From positions 62,001 through 126,000 of the forward strand of contig NZ_MPVN01000006.1 in NCBI RefSeq assembly GCF_001955535.1: a DNA stretch of 64,000 nucleotides, written 5' to 3'. A program made the translations under genes and the position numbers. Position 1 is the first letter of the stretch; the number at the start of each line of letters is the position of its first letter. This document shows positions 43,891 to 52,831 of this stretch, one piece after another. Below the pieces are notes generated by a model. It was not told where the DNA came from and did no database searches. It was given only the letters and a program-made list of their open reading frames with translations. This DNA comes from Paenibacillus sp. FSL H7-0326 (lineage in GTDB: Bacteria; Bacillota; Bacilli; Paenibacillales; Paenibacillaceae).

Positions 43891-44700
43891 TTATAGAGGA
43901 ACAATCTGCATTTGCTTCTGTTTGTAATACACCCATTCCTTAAACCCGATGTCGATCAGCCTTGTACGGACTTCCTCCCATTCATCTCCTACACGAGACG
44001 GCTTATGCGCATCAGATCCGAACGTAACATATACACCGTAATGAAGGGCCCTCTCCAGAATTTCGTCAGCAGGATACCAGCCCCCGCATAGTTTAGTCTT
44101 TCCTGAAGTATTGATCTCAATAGCGATCTTCTCCTCAGCAATGACCTTTAGGGTCTCATCTATAGCCTTACTCGCAGGAATGTCGGCAAACGCAGGGTAA
44201 TTCCCCTTCATGGCATCGATATGTCCAAGTATTTGAAACATGCCGCTTCTCGCGGATTGCCGAATCAGGTCATAGTATGCCTCTTTTACCTGTAGGCTTG
44301 TCTGATCGTCTAATCCCTTCCATCTGTTTTTGTTAAAAATACTCACACCGCCGGTGCTATGTACAGAACCGATGATATAATCGAAGGGATATTTGCTGAG
44401 CGTCTCATGATAAATATGTGCAACTTCGGGAAAGAAGTCAGATTCAATGCCGAGCAGGACATCAATTTTCCCTTCATATTCCTTCTTAATGTCCAGAACT
44501 TCCTGTACATAATGACGAAGCTCTGCTTTGGGCATCGCGATCTTCGGGAAGGGTTGTTCTTCTTCGCTGCCGAAATAGGGAGTGTGGTCAGATATGCCAA
44601 TGGCGGCAAGTCCAGCGGAAATACCGGCTTCCACGTAATCGCGTATGTTCCCATCGGCGTGTCCACAGCGGAAATGATGCGTATGCAGGTCAAATTTCAT
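43891..44700 (-). CDS. HisJ-type PHP-domain histidinol-phosphatase
   Basis: The 269-residue PHP-domain protein has FDLHTHHFRCGHA at the N-terminus, GISDHTPYFG, the ligand region IGSVHSTGG, GHIDAMKGN and VTFGSDAHKPSRVG. It is likely HisJ/HisK (histidine biosynthesis), but no other his gene is present and other PHP phosphatases remain possible. AAGAAGGAGG precedes the ATG. It is transcribed after a LysR gene 19 bases upstream. Confidence 0.8.
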   Translation of the reverse strand: MKFDLHTHHFRCGHADGNIRDYVEAGISAGLAAIGISDHTPYFGSEEEQPFPKIAMPKAELRHYVQEVLDIKKEYEGKIDVLLGIESDFFPEVAHIYHETLSKYPFDYIIGSVHSTGGVSIFNKNRWKGLDDQTSLQVKEAYYDLIRQSARSGMFQILGHIDAMKGNYPAFADIPASKAIDETLKVIAEEKIAIEINTSGKTKLCGGWYPADEILERALHYGVYVTFGSDAHKPSRVGDEWEEVRTRLIDIGFKEWVYYKQKQMQIVPL

Positions 44701-44719
44701 TCCTGTTCCTCCTTCTTCA

Positions 44720-45622
44720 TTATTCCGAGCTTACAAACTGAGTTTCCGGCATTCCTTTGAGATCGCTCAAAAATTGCTGCATCGCGGAATTTAAATACCG
44801 ACTGGATTTATAAATGACTCCAACAGGATGGCTGACCTCGAGCTCGCTGAGCGGGATCATGACCAGCGTCCCGAGACGAAGCTCTGCGGCAATGGCCTGC
44901 TTGGAGATGACGGCTGCGCCGAGATCCAGCTCCACCATTCTTTTGACTTCTTCACTGCTGGACAATTCCATTACGATATTGGGCTCAATCCCGTGTTTAT
45001 CCATGATATTATCTACAAACCGGCGGCCGACTGTATCCGGTGACAGCATGATGAGCGGCGTTGTACCCAGTGCATCAATCGTAGCATGTTTCTTCTTTGC
45101 CAGCGGATGCTTGGGGGACACAACCAATTCAAATGTGTCATAGTACAGGGTAGAGGTGCTTAAATTAGGGTTCCGTTCAATAAGATAACCGATTCCGACG
45201 TCAATCATCCCGCTCTCTACTTGCTCATAGATTTGTGAGGATGGCATGGATTGAATGCTTGTCTTAATCTGTGGAAACTGATCTTGAAAATAAGACAGAA
45301 TGCGCGGCAGAATTTGAATGGCGATAGATGTGGTTGTGCCCAGTAAAATATGTCCCTGTGGGTTCTGATCAAGATCCAGGAGCTTGAGCTTCAGTTCATC
45401 CACAATTTCAAGAATCCGTTCAGCGTGGCTCAGAAATACCTTACCTCGGTCCGTTAGGGCGACCGGCTGGGATCTGTCCACAAGTACCGTCCGAAACTCA
45501 TCCTCAAGGCTTTTGATCTGAGCTGAGACGGCAGGTTGTGTCAAATTAAGAAGTTCTCCGGCTTTACGGAAGCTCATCGTTTTGGAAATCGTAATCAGTG
45601 TCTCCAATTGACTGATGTTCAT
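44720..45622 (-). CDS. LysR family transcriptional regulator (CysL/CbbR-like)
   Basis: The 300-residue regulator has a helix-turn-helix (SFRKAGELLNLTQPAVSAQI, residues 17-36) and a substrate-binding domain (about 90-295). It resembles the CysL/CbbR group. It forms a probable operon with the HisJ-type gene and is divergent from the UMF1 transporter across 262 bases; either may be its target. This is inference. Confidence 0.85.
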   Translation of the reverse strand: MNISQLETLITISKTMSFRKAGELLNLTQPAVSAQIKSLEDEFRTVLVDRSQPVALTDRGKVFLSHAERILEIVDELKLKLLDLDQNPQGHILLGTTTSIAIQILPRILSYFQDQFPQIKTSIQSMPSSQIYEQVESGMIDVGIGYLIERNPNLSTSTLYYDTFELVVSPKHPLAKKKHATIDALGTTPLIMLSPDTVGRRFVDNIMDKHGIEPNIVMELSSSEEVKRMVELDLGAAVISKQAIAAELRLGTLVMIPLSELEVSHPVGVIYKSSRYLNSAMQQFLSDLKGMPETQFVSSE

Positions 45623-45884
45623 GACTAGCCTCCTGACTTCATAGGTTGCATAATAATTCGCTTATCGCGTTGTTTTCTAATGAAAGGAAAGTACACTATT
45701 AAATTATAGGCGATTGAAAGCGGCAGAGCAATGCAGATCGTGTCTGTGGCTTGTCCAATAGTTTATGTAAAATGCAAATTTAATTAACATATCTCATGTA
45801 AAGTTATCATATGAAATCTCAAACTATGCAAAAGTCATGCTAACTAATATTAAAAAATGAGATAAATGATGGAGGGGTTTACGA

Positions 45885-47210
45885 ATGGATCCAAAGCAAG
45901 CACGTGCATGGGTCATGTACGACTGGGCGAATTCAGCCTTTGCAACAACCATGATTGCAGCTGTACTTCCTATCTTTTATCAAAATGTGGCGGCTGAGGG
46001 TCTGGATGATGCAATAGCTACCAGCTATTGGGCTTTCTCCCAAACGATCGCCATGATTCTTGTCGCCGTTCTCTCCCCTATATTAGGAGCAGCGGCGGAT
46101 GTCGGGGGACGCAAAGGAACCTATCTAATGATTGCAGCCATAGTGGGAGCTGCCGCAAGCTCGGCAATGGCACTGACCGGAACAGGGGACTATATATTTG
46201 TATCCATCCTTTTTATTATTGCTACGCTGGGCTTTTCCGGGGGAAATACATTCTATGATTCCATGCTGAGAGATATTGCCCCGCCTCCAGAACGGGATAT
46301 GCTCTCCGCACGGGGCTACATGTTTGGCTACATTGGAGGAGGGCTGCTGCTGCTTGTCCATGTCATTATGATCCAAGGCTGGGAAAGCATTGGCTTTACG
46401 TCGCAAATTCAGGCGATGCAGCTCGTGTTTCTGACCTCAGGCTTATGGTGGCTGCTGTTCGCTATTCCTCTTCTCCGGAGATTTCCACTGCGTGATAAGG
46501 GGGCTTCACGATCGGCCAGCCGTTCAGTGGGACAGACGGCGCTCCACAGTGTCAAAAGTGTGGCGAACACCCTTCTTCATGTGAAGAAGTATCCTGAATT
46601 GTTCAAATATCTCATTGCATTTTGGTTCTTTAATGATGGAATCAGCACAATTATCAGCATGGCTGCTATTTATGGTGCTGAGATCGGAATCGGTACAACC
46701 CACCTGATTACAGCACTTCTCATTACTCAATTTGTGGGTGTTCCCTTTACCTTCTTATTCGGTAAGCTGGCGGGTAAGATTGGGGCCAAGCGTTCTTTGT
46801 ATCTGTCACTCTGGTTTTACGTGGTCATTGTTATTTTTGGATTCTTTATGGAATCGGCCCTCCATTTTTATATCTTGGCATTTATGGTGGGAATGGTTCA
46901 AGGGGGATCTCAGTCTTTGGCAAGGTCTATTTACAGCCGCCTGGTGCCTGCGCATAAGACATCGGAATTCTTTGGGTTCATGAGTTTGTCAGGTAAAGTA
47001 TCTGCGGCACTCGGACCCGCTGTATTTGGCTTTACGGCAGCCGCTACGGGAACGAGCAGACTGGCGATTCTATCGGTGCTTATCTTTTTTGTTGCGGGTA
47101 TATGGATGCTGACTCGGGTTAATTTGGCCAAAGGGGAAGCTGAAGCTTCAGAGGATTCCGAGCCGCCAATAACGAGAAACCCAGGGAAACCACCTGCGGC
47201 AACATTATAG
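45885..47210 (+). CDS. UMF1-type MFS transporter
   Basis: The 441-residue protein has twelve membrane segments and the ARAWVMYDWANSAFATT start characteristic of the UMF1/Atg22-like MFS group, with GGNTFYDSMLRDIAPP in the loop after helix 4. Its substrate in bacteria is unknown. GGAGGGG precedes the ATG. It stands alone. Confidence 0.85.
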   Translation: MDPKQARAWVMYDWANSAFATTMIAAVLPIFYQNVAAEGLDDAIATSYWAFSQTIAMILVAVLSPILGAAADVGGRKGTYLMIAAIVGAAASSAMALTGTGDYIFVSILFIIATLGFSGGNTFYDSMLRDIAPPPERDMLSARGYMFGYIGGGLLLLVHVIMIQGWESIGFTSQIQAMQLVFLTSGLWWLLFAIPLLRRFPLRDKGASRSASRSVGQTALHSVKSVANTLLHVKKYPELFKYLIAFWFFNDGISTIISMAAIYGAEIGIGTTHLITALLITQFVGVPFTFLFGKLAGKIGAKRSLYLSLWFYVVIVIFGFFMESALHFYILAFMVGMVQGGSQSLARSIYSRLVPAHKTSEFFGFMSLSGKVSAALGPAVFGFTAAATGTSRLAILSVLIFFVAGIWMLTRVNLAKGEAEASEDSEPPITRNPGKPPAATL

Positions 47211-47414
47211 TCCTATAGAACTAATCTTGCGTGCGGATCAAACGTGGATTAAATGCGATTTGGTATAAATATTCACTTCTTACTTGTCGATAACAATAGT
47301 TATGGGCCTTTGGCTTGAATTCGTAATGAATTTTGGTGTGGCTTCAAGTATAATATTGTTAAAATAATGGGACTTTTGATTCGTGACCATTAACCTAGTA
47401 AGGAGGCACAATCG

Positions 47415-47873
47415 TTGAAAGCCGAAGTAATTAATCCATTCTTGGAGTCCGCGCGGCTCGTATTTGAGCAATTGATTCAGATTTCACCTTCCGCCGGCAA
47501 GCTGGGTATTAAGCAAGTTGAATTTCTCGAGGACCACATCTGGATTCTAATCGGAATGACGGGACAATTGAACGGGAAGGTCGTGTTCGGAATACAGGAG
47601 CAGGTGGCACTGCGGATCGTCTCTGCGATGATGGGCGGATTTGTTATCTCAGAGATGGATGAGATGGGACAAAGCGCAATTTCAGAGCTTGGCAATATGA
47701 TCAGCGGGAACGCAAGCACGATTCTATACAATCAGGGCATTGCCGTTGATATTACGCCGCCGCAAGTAACGAAGTCCTCTCATCCAGCGATGGAGGCGGT
47801 AACCCAGGCGCTAAGCATTCCGCTTGTGATGGACGGTATCGGAGAGCTTGATATTCAGGTGATGATTTCGTAA
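47415..47873 (+). CDS. cheX: CheX-type chemotaxis phosphatase family protein
   Basis: The 152-residue protein has the CheC/CheX/FliY phosphatase signature SELGNMISGNA (E-x2-N pattern, residues about 91-101), which removes phosphate from CheY-P. The N-terminus reads NPFLESARLVFEQL as in CheX. It starts with TTG at 47415, 8 bases after AAGGAGG. No chemotaxis genes lie near, so its response-regulator partner is elsewhere. Confidence 0.82.
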   Translation: MKAEVINPFLESARLVFEQLIQISPSAGKLGIKQVEFLEDHIWILIGMTGQLNGKVVFGIQEQVALRIVSAMMGGFVISEMDEMGQSAISELGNMISGNASTILYNQGIAVDITPPQVTKSSHPAMEAVTQALSIPLVMDGIGELDIQVMIS

Positions 47874-48000
47874 GAAGCTAAATAGCTTAGAATCAGCTTT
47901 GAGCAGCTTATATCTTATGATGAAACTGTAATCTTGAAACCCATTTGCAGGTACACTATGATCAGATACATAAGTGGACTGCACTCGGGAGGTAAGAAAG

Positions 48001-48777
48001 ATGAAATTAAAGGATAAGGTAATACTCATTACAGGAGCTTCCAGCGGTATTGGCGCAATCTGTGCTCAGAAGCTAAGTGAGCAGGGCGCTCTGCCCGTGC
48101 TGCTGGCGAGGTCGGAGGACAAGCTGCAGAAGATCAGTGCCTCGATCACCGGTACACCGGACTGGTATCCGCTGGACGTAACCGATAATGTTCAGGTGGA
48201 AGCACTGATTAAGACGATGATCGACAGGTACGGTCAGATCGATGTTGTGCTTAACAATGCAGGGTACGGTCAATTCGAGATGACGAAGGACATGACTGTA
48301 GCGGCCTTTGAACAAATGATGGACGTAAATTATATGGGTATTGTACGAATGACGAAGGCTGTACTGCCCCATATGCTTGCTTCCAGACAGGGGCATATCG
48401 TTAATGTCGCATCCATGGCAGGCAAGATTGGAACAGCGAAGTCTGCATCTTATACGGCAACGAAGCATGCCGTGCTTGGCTTCAGCAATGCACTGCGTCA
48501 GGAGCTGAGAGAGACAGGGATCAAGGTAACGACGATTAATCCGGGGCCGATTGATACGCCTTTCTTTGAGACGGCAGATCCAGGCGGTAGTTACATTAGC
48601 AACCTGAAGGGCTTTATTATGCAGCCTGAATATGTAGCGGATAAGATGGTTCAGGCGATCATTAAACAGAAGGAAGAGGTTAATCTTCCGCATATCGCTG
48701 CGGCGGGAATAAAGCTATATCAGTTGTTTCCCAGGCTGGCGGACAAGCTTACGTATGGCTTGTTAAATCGTAAATAG
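48001..48777 (+). CDS. SDR family oxidoreductase (DltE/YqjQ-like)
   Basis: The 258-residue classical SDR has the cofactor motif TGASSGIG (residues 11-18), NNAGYG, catalytic Ser in NVASMAGKIG and YTATK. The C-terminus is basic and hydrophobic (LYQLFPRLADKLTYGLL). The substrate is unknown. ATG 48001 follows GGGAGG at good spacing; an upstream in-frame ATG at 47974 has no site. Confidence 0.85.
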   Translation: MKLKDKVILITGASSGIGAICAQKLSEQGALPVLLARSEDKLQKISASITGTPDWYPLDVTDNVQVEALIKTMIDRYGQIDVVLNNAGYGQFEMTKDMTVAAFEQMMDVNYMGIVRMTKAVLPHMLASRQGHIVNVASMAGKIGTAKSASYTATKHAVLGFSNALRQELRETGIKVTTINPGPIDTPFFETADPGGSYISNLKGFIMQPEYVADKMVQAIIKQKEEVNLPHIAAAGIKLYQLFPRLADKLTYGLLNRK

Positions 48778-48786
48778 CAATAGAGA

Positions 48787-48820
48787 GCTCTTGAACAGAA
48801 TTGTGCTCAAGAGCTTTTTT
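48787..48820 (+). terminator. Intrinsic terminator after the SDR gene
   Basis: GCTCTTGA and TCAAGAGC pair perfectly and are followed by TTTTTT. Confidence 0.85.
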
Positions 48821-48972
48821 GTGTGGTTTTTGATTCGTTTTCAATCAATTTTGGTGAGCTGGATGGATACTGCTGCAGCGTTCTTTTGTTTTTTTGGCAG
48901 CCGTAATTTGGTACGTGAACGTTTTTCGCATATAATGAACAGTAATGAACTTATAACAAAGGATGGACTTGA

Positions 48973-50337
48973 ATGACGACAACTTTTAATTCGCTCGGGC
49001 TGAGCCCGGGTTTGATAGAACGACTTGAGGAACGGGGCATACAGACACCTTCTCCTGTACAGGAGCAGACCATTCCCGTCATTAAGGAAGGCAAGGATGT
49101 GCTTGCACGTTCCCAGACAGGAACAGGAAAGACGCTGGCTTATTTGTTGCCGGTGCTGGAGACGGTAAATACGGATGTCAAAGGTACGCAGAAGCTGATC
49201 CTCGCTCCAACACAGGAGCTGGCGATGCAGATCGTTCGCGAAGCCGAAACATACGGTGCCTACCGCGGAATTAAGACACTGGGACTTATCGGCGGTGCTG
49301 CAATCAAGCGCCAAATTGAGAAGCTGAAGGAACATCCGGAATTGGTTGTGGGTACACCGGGACGGGTGCGTGAACTTATCGAAATTCGCAAGCTGAAGAT
49401 GCATCAGATTAATACGATTGTCATTGATGAAGTGGATCAAGTGTTCCAGCTTGGCGGAGCCGGAGATGTAGAGCAGATCATGCATCGTTCATTAAGGGAT
49501 CGTCAGCTTGTATTCTTGTCTGCAACGGTGGATAAGGAGACCGAGCAGCTTGCCAAGCGCGAAATGAAGGATATGGTCACCATAGGCATTGAACCTGAGC
49601 AGATGACAGCGAGCGGTCTGACGCATCTCTACTTTGTAGCTGAGGAACGGGAAAAGGTGGACATGCTGCGAAGAATTGTGCGCCATTTTGACCCGACCAG
49701 AGCTATCGTGTTCGCGAATACGGCAGAAACTATTGCTGAAGTAGAAGGCAAGATGAACTTTATGGGTCTGTCTGCAGCGGCCTTATATGGAGATGCCGAT
49801 AAAATGACTCGGAGTAGAGTTCTTGCGAATTTTAGAGAGGGCAAAATCAAGCTGCTGGTAGCCAGTGACGTTGCGGCGCGCGGACTGGATATTCAGGATC
49901 TTCCGCTGGTTATCAACTTTGATCCGGCCTTTGATTCAGACCACTATGTTCACCGGGCAGGAAGAACAGGACGGATGGGCAAGACGGGAACGGTGATTTC
50001 CATTGTGGGCGAGAAGGAAACATTCATTATGCGTAAATTCGCAAGAGAGCTCGGAATAGAGCTGATCGAACGGGTGCTGTACGGAGGAGAAATACAGGAA
50101 CGGGACGATCAAGCGAAGCGCAGTGCATTCCGTCAAGGCACAAGATCAAGCGGATCAAGTACAGAGGCTGCTCCAAGAACGGCTTCTCCAAAAGCGGGCA
50201 TCAGCCATACGCCAAGTCGTCCGAAGGACAAGCCGGCACCAGCCGGAAGACGCAAGAATGAGAAGGCGCAAGACAAGAAGAACAAAGGAGCTCCGAAATG
50301 GCTCAAGAATAAACGTAATGATAACAGCGAGTCCTAG
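48973..50337 (+). CDS. DEAD-box RNA helicase with a basic tail
   Basis: The 454-residue helicase has a Q motif, motif I SQTGTGKT (about residues 47-54), PTQEL, TPGR, motif II as DEVD (not DEAD), SAT, and the C-terminal ARGLD and HRAGRTGRMG. After residue 385 comes a Lys/Arg/Pro/Ser-rich low-complexity tail of about 65 residues, likely for RNA binding. It resembles YfmL of B. subtilis, linked to ribosome assembly; the assignment is tentative. The next gene starts 17 bases later. Confidence 0.88.
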   Translation: MTTTFNSLGLSPGLIERLEERGIQTPSPVQEQTIPVIKEGKDVLARSQTGTGKTLAYLLPVLETVNTDVKGTQKLILAPTQELAMQIVREAETYGAYRGIKTLGLIGGAAIKRQIEKLKEHPELVVGTPGRVRELIEIRKLKMHQINTIVIDEVDQVFQLGGAGDVEQIMHRSLRDRQLVFLSATVDKETEQLAKREMKDMVTIGIEPEQMTASGLTHLYFVAEEREKVDMLRRIVRHFDPTRAIVFANTAETIAEVEGKMNFMGLSAAALYGDADKMTRSRVLANFREGKIKLLVASDVAARGLDIQDLPLVINFDPAFDSDHYVHRAGRTGRMGKTGTVISIVGEKETFIMRKFARELGIELIERVLYGGEIQERDDQAKRSAFRQGTRSSGSSTEAAPRTASPKAGISHTPSRPKDKPAPAGRRKNEKAQDKKNKGAPKWLKNKRNDNSES

Positions 50338-50354
50338 AAGAAAGCGGGGATCAC

Positions 50355-51101
50355 ATGGAACAGACACCTATCCTGCAAATTAACGGATTAAGCGGTGGAT
50401 ACAGTGCAAGGAAGCCGGTGCTGCATGATATTGATATACGCGTTGCTCCTGGTGAAATGGTTGGTCTGATTGGTCTGAACGGTGCCGGGAAGAGTACGAC
50501 AATGAAGCATATCTTAGGTCTGATGGTGCCTCATCAGGGAGAGGTGCTCATTGGAGGCAAACGCCGGGATGAGAATCCAGAAGCTTACCAGAGCGGCATG
50601 GCGTATGTTCCGGAATCACCAGAGCTGTTCATGGAGATGACCGTTATGGAGCATTTGGAATTTACCGCAAGGGCCTATAATGTGCCCAAGACGGAGTTCG
50701 AAGAGCGAGCCGATCATCTCCTGGACATGTTCCGTATGCGGGACAAAAAAGACAGCCTGTCTGCCCATTTATCCAAAGGGATGCGTCAAAAGGTCATGAT
50801 CATGAGCGCTTTTGTGGCCAGACCACCACTTTACATTATTGATGAACCGTTTCTGGGCCTAGATCCACTGGGCATCAGATCACTGCTGGATTTCATGATG
50901 CAAATTCGCGCCTCGGGTTCTTCGATTCTGCTCAGTTCACATATCCTGTCCACGATAGAGAATTATTGCGATCGTTTCGTCATACTTCATGGCGGAAAGA
51001 TTATATCACAAGGGACCTTGGAAGAGCTTCGGGCTGGGTCCGGAATGAGACAGGCGCCGCTGGAGGAAATATTCTATAAGCTCGTACAAGGCGGGGATTA
51101 G
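50355..51101 (+). CDS. ecsA: EcsA-like ABC transporter ATP-binding protein
   Basis: The 248-residue ATPase has Walker A GLNGAGKS (about residues 37-44), the signature as LSKGMRQK, Walker B LYIIDEPFLGLD and a switch His in LSSHIL. The K-for-G signature variant and the following EcsB-like gene identify it as EcsA. Ecs affects exoprotein secretion and intramembrane proteolysis in B. subtilis. It is followed after three bases by its permease. Confidence 0.88.
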   Translation: MEQTPILQINGLSGGYSARKPVLHDIDIRVAPGEMVGLIGLNGAGKSTTMKHILGLMVPHQGEVLIGGKRRDENPEAYQSGMAYVPESPELFMEMTVMEHLEFTARAYNVPKTEFEERADHLLDMFRMRDKKDSLSAHLSKGMRQKVMIMSAFVARPPLYIIDEPFLGLDPLGIRSLLDFMMQIRASGSSILLSSHILSTIENYCDRFVILHGGKIISQGTLEELRAGSGMRQAPLEEIFYKLVQGGD

Positions 51102-51104
51102 AAG

Positions 51105-52322
51105 ATGGATTTGCAGCAGCTATGGAAATCAAGACGAGGTGCATTCTGGAGCCAAATTACTCCTTATTTAGGCTATGTATTGCAGAGCGGAGTAGCCGTC
51201 GTCCTTGGCTTTTCCCTGATCGCGTTTTCCGCATGGTACACTTCGCTTGTACAAGATGTACCGAATGGTTTTCCGATTCGGTGGGTTATGCTTGTTGTGC
51301 TCGTTGCTCCGGTCATCTTCAGCAGCTATCGGACCTATCTTCGTCAAGCCGATATTGTCTTCTTAAGACCTCAGGAATATCGGATGCATCTATATTTGAA
51401 GAACAGCTTTATTCGGGGTATCGTCTACAAAACGGTTGGACTCATCATGTTATTCATCCTCTTGTGGCCGCTTTATATTCGGAGTGAAGGAGAACCTAAG
51501 CCCTTCCTGCTGTTTCTCATCCTGCTCGTGATCTTAAAATGTATTGCCAGTTTCGGAGGCTGGTGCGAGCAGCAAATGCTATCCAAGTCGTCACGGATGG
51601 GATACCGGCTTCTGCGTTATGCCGTGATCACCTTGTCATTGTATGCATGGATATGGCATCAGGTTATACCTGGATTAATCTTTATCGCTGTACTGACTGT
51701 GCTGTATGTCGTCTCTCTTCGTCTGCCCGTACGATTGCCGGTTCATTGGGAGCATCTGATCGAGACCGAGCAGATCAGAGGAGCGAGAGTGATCAAGACA
51801 TTAGGATTCTTCGTCGAAGTCCCTGCACTCAAGCAGCGTGTCCATTCCCGCCGTTTGCTTGCACCACTGGCTGAACGTATATCATGGGGGCAGGACACAG
51901 CTTTTCAATACTTAATAGCAAAGACCTTCATCCGCAGTGATCTGCTGGGAATATGTATCAGGCTTGCCATTGTAGGCGGTCTGTTCGTGTATTGGACGGG
52001 AAGCAGCCTGTGGGGAAGCGGAGTATACTTATTCTTCTTGTTCGTACTGGGAATTCAGCTGTCCGGACTACTCCGATATCACCGTGATTCCTTCTGGATC
52101 TACATCTATCCGGTAACAGCAGTGAGCCGTAGACTACAGGTACTGAAGTTTGTATATACCTTGCAGTGGGCGTTAACCATCTTGTTATGGATTCCACTGC
52201 TCGTCGGAGGGTGGGGCAGATGGGTAGAGCTGCTAATTACATTAGCTCTTGGCCTACTCATCGCCCGTATGTTCCGAAGCTCACAACTGAAGAAATGGAC
52301 TAAGGAAGAGGAATTGGAATAA
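51105..52322 (+). CDS. ecsB: EcsB-like ABC transporter permease
   Basis: The 405-residue membrane protein has about eight hydrophobic segments and an EcsB-like start (LWKSRRGAFWSQITPYLGY) and the FLRPQEYRMHLYLKNSFIRG loop. It is the membrane partner of EcsA, starting three bases after it. The substrate is not established. A terminator follows. Confidence 0.88.
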   Translation: MDLQQLWKSRRGAFWSQITPYLGYVLQSGVAVVLGFSLIAFSAWYTSLVQDVPNGFPIRWVMLVVLVAPVIFSSYRTYLRQADIVFLRPQEYRMHLYLKNSFIRGIVYKTVGLIMLFILLWPLYIRSEGEPKPFLLFLILLVILKCIASFGGWCEQQMLSKSSRMGYRLLRYAVITLSLYAWIWHQVIPGLIFIAVLTVLYVVSLRLPVRLPVHWEHLIETEQIRGARVIKTLGFFVEVPALKQRVHSRRLLAPLAERISWGQDTAFQYLIAKTFIRSDLLGICIRLAIVGGLFVYWTGSSLWGSGVYLFFLFVLGIQLSGLLRYHRDSFWIYIYPVTAVSRRLQVLKFVYTLQWALTILLWIPLLVGGWGRWVELLITLALGLLIARMFRSSQLKKWTKEEELE

Positions 52323-52339
52323 GTGTAAGGTGATTAGCG

Positions 52340-52376
52340 GAAAGGGGTCTATCAATGGATAGGCCCCTTTCCTTTA
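52340..52376 (+). terminator. Intrinsic terminator after ecsAB
   Basis: GGAAAGGGGTCTATC and GATAGGCCCCTTTCC form a stem with a four-base loop, then TTTA. Confidence 0.78.
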
Positions 52377-52454
52377 TGGCCTGGTGACTTATTCGCGAGG
52401 TAAGATCAGGTATGAAATTTACCGTCCATCCAATGAGCTGCTGCTTACCTGAAA

Positions 52455-52586
52455 TTAGTAGGAGGAGAAGGATTTAACGATGATTACGAGAAGGATAAAC
52501 AATACCAGGATTGCACCAAGTTTATTGCTTCCATGGTCACCGTAAGTTCCATAATCTCCATAGCTTCTTTCATCTTTTCCAGACAT
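52455..52586 (-). CDS. YjcZ-like small sporulation peptide
   Basis: This 43-residue protein is too short for most gene finders. A Gly/Tyr/Asp-rich N-terminus (SYGDYGTYGDHGS) precedes one membrane segment (GAILVLFILLVIIV), ending SFSSY. The layout matches the YjcZ/YjcM/SscA group of tiny sporulation-associated membrane proteins. ATG 52586 follows AAAGGGG by 9 bases. The surrounding gap 52377-52831 holds only this gene and terminators. Confidence 0.75.
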   Translation of the reverse strand: MSGKDERSYGDYGTYGDHGSNKLGAILVLFILLVIIVKSFSSY

Positions 52587-52744
52587 ATTTCCATACCCCT
52601 TTCGAGTCATTTAATGGTAAGCTTCTCTTACGAAGCGTACAACGTATCCTATGATGCAAATCCCTCTCGTGTTTGGGCAGTTGCCTTTTGAAGCATAAAA
52701 AAATGAACCCAGAAATAAAAGCCGTTTATTTTGACACACAAACA

Positions 52745-52780
52745 AGCCCCTCTGACTGCCTAAGGGAAGTCAGAGGGGCT
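52745..52780 (-). terminator. Terminator of the minus-strand aminotransferase gene
   Basis: AGCCCCTCTGACT (52745-52757) and AGTCAGAGGGGCT (52768-52780) form a perfect 13-bp stem. On the minus strand it is followed by TGTTTGTGTG. Confidence 0.78.
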
Positions 52781-52831
52781 CATACTTTTCTCGTGATTTG
52801 GACTTACTTGGTTCGATACTTGAATCTGAAT

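Noticed and set aside
52477..52560. Plus-strand ATG with an upstream AGGAGGAGAAGG giving a ~21-residue peptide
   Set aside because: The apparent ribosome binding site is the complement of the C-terminal codons of the YjcZ-like minus-strand gene.
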